A stretch of 51,438 nt of DNA, taken from NCBI GenBank assembly GCA_020847095.1, contig JADLCR010000006.1, positions 1 through 51,438 of the forward strand, given 5' to 3'. Shown in pieces: positions 45,964 to 51,438 of this stretch. Both the position numbers and the translations under genes were made by a program. Every line of letters starts with the position of its first letter. Position 1 is the first letter of the stretch. Source of the stretch: Oligoflexia bacterium (GTDB lineage Bacteria > Bdellovibrionota > Bdellovibrionia > JABDDW01). Under the pieces are notes generated by a model. The model did not search any database and was not told the DNA's origin. It worked only from the letters and a program-made list of their open reading frames with translations.

Positions 45964-46018
45964 AGATATCTCATTGTAAGTGGAGAAATCAGTTCATTTA
46001 AAGAATGAAATTGATTAC

Positions 46019-46429
46019 TTAGCGATTTCTTAAGAGCCTAGCGTGTTCTTTGAGGATGCAAAGGTCAGAAAACACCATAAGACCAGCCTTTCGGGCCCTT
46101 TCTTCGGCCTCAGGATGAGAAACTCCTTCTTGGAGCCACAGGACTTTAGCCTTGCACTTGATCGCTTCATCAACGATGGGCGAAACCGCATCGGACTTTC
46201 GAAACACATCAACAATTTCTACGGGCTGCGAGACCTCGCTGAGAGATTCAACAGCCTTTTCACCAAGAATAACCTCACCACCGGGGCGGACGGGAGTGAT
46301 TTTATACCCTTGCGATTGCATGTATTGCGAGACTCCAAAGCTAGGACGATCCGGATCGGGGCTTAATCCGACAACGGCAATGCGTTTGTATTTAGTAAGG
46401 GCTTCAATAATCTGTTGATCTAAATTCAT
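46019..46429 (-). CDS. CoA-binding (YccU-type) protein
   Basis: The 136-residue protein is a single Rossmann-type CoA-binding domain: RIAVVGLSPDPDRPSFGVSQYM near the start, then EIVDVFRKSD and VLWLQEGVSHPEAEERARKAG. This is the CoA_binding_2 family, whose role is unknown. It starts one base after the stop of the asparaginase gene, so it is probably in the same operon. Confidence 0.88.
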   Translation of the reverse strand: MNLDQQIIEALTKYKRIAVVGLSPDPDRPSFGVSQYMQSQGYKITPVRPGGEVILGEKAVESLSEVSQPVEIVDVFRKSDAVSPIVDEAIKCKAKVLWLQEGVSHPEAEERARKAGLMVFSDLCILKEHARLLRNR

Positions 46430-46430
46430 T

Positions 46431-47444
46431 TCAATTACTCCTCTCGCCGCAGCGATTAGAGGTAAAGTACTTGGCTAAGGCTGATCCACGCAAGCCCAGA
46501 CCCAATCCATGCATGAGTTTTACCACCGAAGCTTCTCGCGTCATATCTCCGGCCGACAAAGCGCCGTATTTCCGCACAGGTAGACTTGTTTCATAAACAT
46601 CTAAATCAATTCTACCGTGTGGGCACTGTGAAACAACCACCACGGGCTTTGAAAGCCGCTTGGCCAAAATAAGAGCCTCGGTCATGGTGCTATCTCGAGT
46701 AGGCACCGTACCTGAGCCATAGGCCTCAATGACAAGCCCATGGCATTGGGGCGATTCAATCACGGGGATGAGCATTTCCTTAGAAAGTCCCGGAAACACC
46801 TTCATGCTAAACACACGAGAATCGAAATCACAAAGCCAGCGAGGTCGACCCGGGCGAACTCGTTGTGACTTACCGAGAGATTGCCAAAACGGTTCGACTT
46901 CTACACCCATTTTGGCAAGCGGTGGAAAATTGAAGCTTTCGAATGCGACAAAATCACTTGCTGAAAATTTGGTCGACCGATTGGCTCTCAAAAGTTGATT
47001 TCCAAAGCATAAACTGACTTCAGGCGGTCCGTCGCACGCCAGGCTCACGGCATTAATGAGGTTTTCCGGACCATCAGTACGCAAATGGCCGAGAGGACGC
47101 TGACTCCCAGTGAAGATCACAGGTTTATTTGTTCTTCCCAATGCAAAACTGAATGCTGAAGCCGAATAAGCCATCGTATCCGTCCCGTGGGTGATCACAA
47201 ATCCGTCATAATCATCATACGATTCTTTCAATGATTTTAACCATCGAACCCAATGATGGGGAAGGACATTGGACGAATCTAACTGGGCAATGACTTGAGT
47301 TTTGACTCGAGCTAATTGGTTCAGCTCAGGAACAATTTCTATGAAGTGCCGCCCCGTTAAACCAGGTTTTAAGAATCGATTTCCGTTTGCGCTGATCATC
47401 CCGATGGTGCCGCCCGTATGAAGAATCAATATGCGCTTTTTCAT
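46431..47444 (-). CDS. ansA: Type I (cytoplasmic) L-asparaginase
   Basis: The 337-residue enzyme has both active-site threonine blocks: LHTGGTIGM near residue 10 and THGTDTMAYSASAFSFAL near residue 87. IEAYGSGTVP near residue 240 is typical of type I enzymes. No signal peptide is present, in line with the cytoplasmic form. It hydrolyses asparagine to aspartate and ammonia. The ATG overlaps the stop of the tyrosine recombinase gene as ATGA, an unusual pairing. Confidence 0.92.
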   Translation of the reverse strand: MKKRILILHTGGTIGMISANGNRFLKPGLTGRHFIEIVPELNQLARVKTQVIAQLDSSNVLPHHWVRWLKSLKESYDDYDGFVITHGTDTMAYSASAFSFALGRTNKPVIFTGSQRPLGHLRTDGPENLINAVSLACDGPPEVSLCFGNQLLRANRSTKFSASDFVAFESFNFPPLAKMGVEVEPFWQSLGKSQRVRPGRPRWLCDFDSRVFSMKVFPGLSKEMLIPVIESPQCHGLVIEAYGSGTVPTRDSTMTEALILAKRLSKPVVVVSQCPHGRIDLDVYETSLPVRKYGALSAGDMTREASVVKLMHGLGLGLRGSALAKYFTSNRCGERSN

Positions 47445-47977
47445 ATAATGAGTTTTCTCAGTTCGTTTTGAGAGTAAACATAGTCCGCGTAAATCATAGT
47501 ATTGGTGATGTTTCGATGACCAAGAGCAATTTGCACGAGCCGCAAATCCTTTGTTTTTTTATATAGGCGAATGGCGAACGTATGCCTGAGCGCGTGGAGT
47601 TTTTTAGGCACCGGGCGATAGGCAGTCCAAATATCTCGAAATCGATTGTAAGTGATGTCAAAGAGAAGTTCCGTGGGACTTTGAGTTCCCCATCGCAAAA
47701 GCCTCTCAAATAGCGAACGAGGCAGGGGAATTTCGCGATCAGAGCTGCCTTTTATCCCACGCACAAGAATCGTCTCGTCAAAGGCATTGATGTCTTGGCG
47801 TTTGAGGTTGAGGAGTTCCGTTGCTCGGGCGCCAGTCCTAAGGGCTAGCTCCAGTAGCAAGACATTACGTAGATCTTTGTTTTCGAATCGCTTGAGGGTT
47901 TGTTCGAGCAATTCTACTTCGGGGTCTAAAAGATATTTTGTTTTGTTTAATGCGTATCTCTGTGATGCAGTAGCCAC
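47441..47977 (-). CDS. Minimal tyrosine recombinase (catalytic domain only)
   Basis: The 178-residue protein consists of the catalytic domain of a phage-integrase-type recombinase. All catalytic residues are visible: Arg51 (GARATELL), Lys76 (GIKGSSD), His128 and Arg131 (HALRHTFA), His154 (LGHRN) and Tyr163 (MIYADY). It lacks the N-terminal core-binding domain of XerC/D or phage integrases and is about the size of FimB/FimE. The start is a GTG at 47977 without a ribosome site; no ATG is near. It is coupled to the asparaginase gene. No attachment sites or invertible repeats were recognised nearby. Confidence 0.85.
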   Translation of the reverse strand: MATASQRYALNKTKYLLDPEVELLEQTLKRFENKDLRNVLLLELALRTGARATELLNLKRQDINAFDETILVRGIKGSSDREIPLPRSLFERLLRWGTQSPTELLFDITYNRFRDIWTAYRPVPKKLHALRHTFAIRLYKKTKDLRLVQIALGHRNITNTMIYADYVYSQNELRKLII

Positions 47978-48053
47978 GATCTAAAGATTAGTGTTTCTCC
48001 AATAGTGGCGCAAGGTTATTGCGGTGATTAAAGATGTATGCTTAAGTTTGTAT

Positions 48054-48641
48054 ATGGCACCAAGTGATCATAGTCATTCGCCCCACCCGCATCCGCAGCC
48101 TAAGGCGAAGAAGGCCGACATCATTCGAACTCAAGTGATCCGTCACGGCGGCCTCGTCTTGCTGGTTATTGCATTACTCGTTGCAGGTCGCTTCGTGCTA
48201 CCGCGACTACCGTTCTTGTCCGGATGGGAAGGCAAATTTACGGCTTCAGCGGTAAGCCTTGGAAAAGAAGTAGTTCCCAATCACGCGGTGGCCTTTGCCG
48301 AAAAGCTCGAGATTATGAGCAAGTTTGGCGTTCAAGAGTCCATTACCGAAGCCTTGGATCTTAAGGGACCTCTGCCCGTGGGGGCTTGGAATTGCACCAT
48401 TGGAAAAGATCAGGGAGTTTGTCTTCGTTATCATTGGGAGGCAGAACCTCTCACTCTCATCATCTCAGTTTCTCCAAAGAAGGCCTCTAAACTTAAAGGA
48501 CCGTTCACCAAGGCCGGGTATTCGGGCTATTTTGTAATCCAACCACCCTATGCGGTGGCCTTAGTGGGGCCGTTTACCGTAGACGAGCTTTTATCCGTTT
48601 GGCCTTGGGCCCAAAACATACGGGCTACCCAGCTCAAATAA
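48054..48641 (+). CDS. Single-pass membrane protein, unknown function
   Basis: The 195-residue protein has a His/Pro-rich N-terminus (SDHSHSPHPHPQPKAKK), then one membrane helix (GGLVLLVIALLVAGRFVLP). An extracytoplasmic part of about 140 residues follows, with two cysteines that may pair (WNCTIGKDQGVCLRYHW). No family is recognised. The ATG at 48054 has no ribosome site; a GTG at 48024 with AAGG upstream is possible. Confidence 0.65.
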   Translation: MAPSDHSHSPHPHPQPKAKKADIIRTQVIRHGGLVLLVIALLVAGRFVLPRLPFLSGWEGKFTASAVSLGKEVVPNHAVAFAEKLEIMSKFGVQESITEALDLKGPLPVGAWNCTIGKDQGVCLRYHWEAEPLTLIISVSPKKASKLKGPFTKAGYSGYFVIQPPYAVALVGPFTVDELLSVWPWAQNIRATQLK

Positions 48642-48798
48642 TTCTAAAATTTAAGACCGTTTCATGACGCATTGACTCAAGCGCGCGTGTGAAATTCCGA
48701 AAAGTGAATTGATGGCTCGACCATGACTACTCAACGGGCCTGCGAACTTAGATTTTCAATCCAGATCTGAATTTCAAAGTAATTTCAAAGAATTGATA

Positions 48799-48824
48799 GT
48801 GTGTCTTATAACTATAAGTCACAC
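48799..48824. promoter_or_regulatory. Large near-perfect palindrome
   Basis: The arms GTGTG-T-CTTATA and TATAAG-T-CACAC are symmetric apart from a single T/T pair, around a 2-base AC centre. With so short a centre it is unlikely to form a good RNA hairpin and looks more like the site of a dimeric DNA-binding protein. No T-run follows. The HTH protein encoded at 49036 is a possible ligand. Confidence 0.45.
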
Positions 48825-48828
48825 CTGA

Positions 48829-48877
48829 TCCTGAAAAGTTGAGGGTAGGGCCAGGGGGCCGAAAAAGGCCTTCAGGA
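48829..48877 (+). ncRNA. Candidate structured RNA element
   Basis: An outer 7-base stem TCCTGAA (48829-48835) pairs with TTCAGGA (48871-48877). Within it, GGCC (48857-48860) pairs with GGCC (48867-48870) across a GAAAAA loop, directly stacked on the outer 3' arm. The region between is purine-rich (GAGGGTAGGGCCAGG). I do not recognise a known riboswitch class. It could be part of the leader of the 49036 gene or chance. Confidence 0.3.
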
Positions 48878-49035
48878 CTCGACTCTAATTACCGATATAA
48901 AATCAACATCTTAACGTTTTGCGTCTTAATTTGCTCAGATTCGATTTAACCAACTAGTTGTATTTCACAACAAAATATTTCTGTTTTGAAATAAATAATT
49001 TGCAAAACAAAACACTCGAGGGCTAGGATGAGGTC

Positions 49036-49515
49036 ATGGAAACGACGCAGCAGGGAAAAACATTAAGAAGTCGCAGTTCACGAAGACTTAGATACGAAGC
49101 AAAGGCGAGCACCTTTGTTAGGGAGAAGGGGGATCTGGAGCGCATTCGGACTCAGCTGGGGTTGAGGCCCAGCCAGATGTGCGAGCTTCTCAAAGTCCAT
49201 CCATCGGCCTGGATTCGCTGGACCCGCTCGAAGTCAGCACCCCCTCACGTCTATCAATCATTAGAATGGTATCTTGAGCTTTTGAGTTGGAGAGGTCAGC
49301 GGCATCCCCTTATGGATCGGGACCAAGTTCAGGTGGCTCAAACAGTCACTCAGCAAGATCCTTCCAGTCATGTACCTCCAGAAGTCGGTGAATTTGAATC
49401 AAAAACCCCCCTTTTTGGATGGTTTTACACCCCTAAAATCGCATGGTTTTTAGTGGGTCTCGTCACTTTTCAGTTGCTCCTAACGCTCTTTGTTGTTTTC
49501 AATGGGCGGAAATAA
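49036..49515 (+). CDS. HTH protein with C-terminal membrane anchor
   Basis: The 159-residue protein has a basic N-terminus and an XRE-like helix-turn-helix region at about residues 35-75 ([19 protein letters not shown], then [16 protein letters not shown]). A polar linker and one C-terminal membrane helix ([20 protein letters not shown]) ending four residues before the stop follow. It would be a tail-anchored DNA-binding protein. The palindrome-rich region upstream may be its own operator. The amino-acid dehydrogenase gene follows after 23 bases. Confidence 0.75.
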   Translation: METTQQGKTLRSRSSRRLRYEAKASTFVREKGDLERIRTQLGLRPSQMCELLKVHPSAWIRWTRSKSAPPHVYQSLEWYLELLSWRGQRHPLMDRDQVQVAQTVTQQDPSSHVPPEVGEFESKTPLFGWFYTPKIAWFLVGLVTFQLLLTLFVVFNGRK

Positions 49516-49538
49516 ATCGACCCGGAGGTCAGACAACA

Positions 49539-50651
49539 ATGTTCAGCTTTGAGATTATTGAAAAGCACGGCGGTCATGAGGAAGTCATCCTTTGCACTAA
49601 CAAAGATGTTGGTTTGAAGGCGATTATCGCCATTCATAATACGACCCTTGGGCCGGCCCTTGGCGGCACTCGAATGTGGACTTACAAAACTGACGAAGAG
49701 GCCTTAGTTGATGTGCTTCGCCTTTCTAAGGGAATGACTTATAAAGCGGCCGTGTCTGGCCTTAATCTGGGCGGCGGCAAGGCTGTCATTATCGGGGATC
49801 CTAAGCGAGATAAAACCGAAGGCCTGTTCCGGGCATTTGGTCGCTATATCGAAAGCCTCAATGGACGGTACTTTACCGCAGAAGATGTCGGCACCAACGT
49901 GGCTGACATGGAATTTATTAATATGGAAACCCGCTTCGTCACTGGGATTGATACTCGTCATGGCGGATCGGGAGATCCCTCTCCCTTTACGGCTCACGGC
50001 GTGCTGATGGGTATTAAAGCGTGCGTGAAAGAAAAGCTCAATTCTGACTCACTACGAGGAGTTCGGATCGCCGTTCAAGGCGTAGGAAATGTCGGGTACC
50101 ATCTTGTCGAGTTTTTGCACGAAGAAGGCGCCGTCATAACCATCACAGACACGGACCGAGAGCGCGTTGAGAAAACCGCTCAAAAATTTAACTGTAAAAC
50201 CGTGGCTCCTGATCAGATCTATTCGGTTGATGCGGATATATTTGCTCCCTGTGCACTCGGGGCCGTTGTTAACGACGACACTCTTCCCCAATTCAAGTTT
50301 AAGATCATCGCCGGTGGTGCCAACAACCAATTGAAAGAGCCCAGACATGGAGATGCATTAAAAGAGCGCGGAATTTTATACGCTCCTGACTATGTTATTA
50401 ACGCCGGTGGCCTTATGAACGTTTATGTAGAGCTCGAAGGATATAGCCGTGAGCGTGCGCACAATATGACAAAGCAAATTTACCACAACCTCATGAAAGT
50501 GTTTGCCACGGCAAAAGAAGAAAACATCACAACCTATAAGGCCGCCGATCGGGTTGCTGAAGCCCGCATTGAAATGGTGGGGAGAATCAAGCGTAGTCAT
50601 TTAGGAAAGTCGCTTCGACCATTTAACTCGTTAAAAGTGGATCAACGTTAA
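49539..50651 (+). CDS. Leucine/phenylalanine/valine-type amino-acid dehydrogenase
   Basis: The 370-residue enzyme belongs to the Glu/Leu/Phe/Val dehydrogenase family. The N-terminal domain has [10 protein letters not shown] and [22 protein letters not shown] with the catalytic lysines. The NAD domain has [15 protein letters not shown]. The length fits leucine-type rather than glutamate dehydrogenase. It deaminates a branched or aromatic amino acid to a 2-oxo acid with NAD. I chose the ATG at 49539, with GGAGGT 9 bases upstream, over an in-frame ATG 32 codons earlier that lies inside the HTH gene. Confidence 0.93.
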   Translation: MFSFEIIEKHGGHEEVILCTNKDVGLKAIIAIHNTTLGPALGGTRMWTYKTDEEALVDVLRLSKGMTYKAAVSGLNLGGGKAVIIGDPKRDKTEGLFRAFGRYIESLNGRYFTAEDVGTNVADMEFINMETRFVTGIDTRHGGSGDPSPFTAHGVLMGIKACVKEKLNSDSLRGVRIAVQGVGNVGYHLVEFLHEEGAVITITDTDRERVEKTAQKFNCKTVAPDQIYSVDADIFAPCALGAVVNDDTLPQFKFKIIAGGANNQLKEPRHGDALKERGILYAPDYVINAGGLMNVYVELEGYSRERAHNMTKQIYHNLMKVFATAKEENITTYKAADRVAEARIEMVGRIKRSHLGKSLRPFNSLKVDQR

Positions 50652-50673
50652 TTTTTACCGGAGACCAGAGTTT

Positions 50674-51438
50674 ATGAAAATCTTAAGTCTTATTGTCACC
50701 ACCTTAGTGGGCAGCACATCAATCGCATTGGCCCAAAATCAAATTGTTTATTCAGGTGTATATGGCACAGCTCATGGCGAATCGCCTTACCTTAAAACCA
50801 CGCAAGGCAAAGCACAGCTCGCGGTTCGTGCAAACAGCTCACTTAAAGGCAATGGCGACTCAATCTATTTTGTCATGGAAACCATCGACTATAAAAGTGT
50901 AGTGGTTGTGTCAGCAGAAATGACTGACGGTAAACTCGTGGGCCCCGCCACACGATTTGATCGTGCCTCAGATGCAGACCAATCTTGCGCCGCCGACGCG
51001 ATGAAATCAATGTCTTTAGCCGCTCGGGTGATGAGCTGCTATTTTAAAAAACAAAACTATGCACTGGCTATTGAATTCCCCAGAATAAACTACGACGACA
51101 TTTTTCATTTCTTAGACATCGCCAATGACGTATTTAAAATGTTTTCGCCGCTTCAAAGTGAATACGACATGATCGACAATAACCCTCAGCTGAAAACAAC
51201 ATTTCTGGAGTTTACAAACGTATATCGTACAACAAGGCTTCATCGCTTTTTGGCAGGATTAGTTCTATCTGTTCATGGTTATGTGCAAGACATAACAAAT
51301 CCAGACGGGTGGGCGAAACGGCCTCAGCAGCTAAATGCACTCGATTTAAAGTTTTTAAACGGAATCAGAACCCTCATTGCAGATGATAAAATGTATCTGT
51401 CAGTAAATGTTCATTGCCATGCAACGGCAGATCTGAAA
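50674..51438 (+). CDS. Exported protein of unknown function (partial, 3' end beyond window)
   Basis: The frame is open from the ATG at 50674 to the right edge (255 codons). A signal peptide ends near SIALAQ. The mature part has at least four cysteines, and a predicted beta-rich first half followed by a helical second half. No family is recognised. A GGAG lies 12 bases before the ATG, and the gene begins 22 bases after the dehydrogenase stop, so they may be co-transcribed. Confidence 0.8.
   Translation, partial: MKILSLIVTTLVGSTSIALAQNQIVYSGVYGTAHGESPYLKTTQGKAQLAVRANSSLKGNGDSIYFVMETIDYKSVVVVSAEMTDGKLVGPATRFDRASDADQSCAADAMKSMSLAARVMSCYFKKQNYALAIEFPRINYDDIFHFLDIANDVFKMFSPLQSEYDMIDNNPQLKTTFLEFTNVYRTTRLHRFLAGLVLSVHGYVQDITNPDGWAKRPQQLNALDLKFLNGIRTLIADDKMYLSVNVHCHATADLK

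Larger units (their letters stand above)
48642..49035 (+). other. 394-base non-coding region with several inverted repeats
   Basis: No convincing ORF lies here. From left to right it holds the 26-base imperfect palindrome at 48799-48824, a nested stem region at 48829-48877, a perfect palindrome CAACTAGTTG at 48951-48960, GTTGT-ATTTC-ACAAC at 48957-48971, and an AT-rich stretch with CAAAA/TTTTG pairs (48971-48988) and GCAAAACAA (49002-49010). It ends with GAGG 2 bases before the ATG at 49036. The density of symmetry suggests operators, a structured leader or both. Confidence 0.5.

Noticed and set aside
45993-46009. TTCATT/AATGAA hairpin between the CoA-binding gene and the first barrel gene
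   Set aside because: A 6-base AT-rich stem without a T-run; too weak to call a terminator.
47978-48053. Attachment site or tRNA next to the tyrosine recombinase
   Set aside because: No tRNA-like sequence and no direct repeat that would mark an integrated element were seen.
48799-48824. Palindrome considered as a transcription terminator
   Set aside because: The centre is only two bases and no T-run follows on either strand.

Overview
The window looks like chromosome from a predatory or gliding member of the former Deltaproteobacteria, most likely a Bdellovibrio-like bacterium (Bdellovibrionota). This is inferred from gene content, not from a marker gene: a full alternative complex III, a compact Glt/Agl gliding-type envelope machine, several exported von Willebrand A lipoproteins, a class II photolyase and an oligopeptide (OPT) transporter. 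Genes are dense, with many ATGA-type overlaps and convergent pairs that abut or overlap. I saw no rRNA, tRNA, CRISPR array or insertion sequence. Only one stretch over 300 bases lacks a gene (48642-49035).

Region 1 (1-10323, minus strand) is respiratory. resB and ccsA (cytochrome c haem ligation) lie upstream of actA-B-C-D-E-F, the alternative complex III quinol oxidase; actF runs off the left edge. The Ccs proteins would mature the haem subunits ActA and ActE. A small plus-strand ORF (7043-7276) sits between the two blocks. Region 2 (10432-17195) holds a PilZ-like protein, a chalcone-isomerase-like exported protein coupled to a lipoprotein, a clear terminator, and a minus-strand run of secreted M48 protease, OPT transporter and small membrane protein, which reads as protein breakdown plus peptide uptake.

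Region 3 (17388-31320) is metabolic and mixed: a degenerate-receiver protein; a coupled phytoene/squalene synthase - M42 peptidase - ureohydrolase operon; two transporters; an SRPBCC protein; an uncharacterised ATP-grasp-like protein; glutaredoxin; a metallo-beta-lactamase-fold hydrolase; a CinA-like protein coupled to a class II photolyase; QueG; and a CCA-adding or poly(A) polymerase.

Region 4 (31383-45963) is the most interesting. Five plus-strand genes for exported proteins, including two VWA lipoproteins, run head-on into a minus-strand operon encoding two outer-membrane beta-barrels, two long TPR proteins, an FHA-TM-TonB-like protein and a TolQ/ExbD/ExbD proton motor. Its content and order match the GltA-B-C-D-G plus AglR-Q-S core of the Myxococcus gliding machine, here compacted into one 10-kb locus.

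Region 5 (46019-51438) has a minimal tyrosine recombinase coupled to L-asparaginase and followed by a CoA-binding protein, a single-pass membrane protein, a palindrome-rich intergenic region in front of an HTH protein with a C-terminal membrane anchor, a Leu/Phe/Val-type amino-acid dehydrogenase, and an exported protein cut by the right edge.
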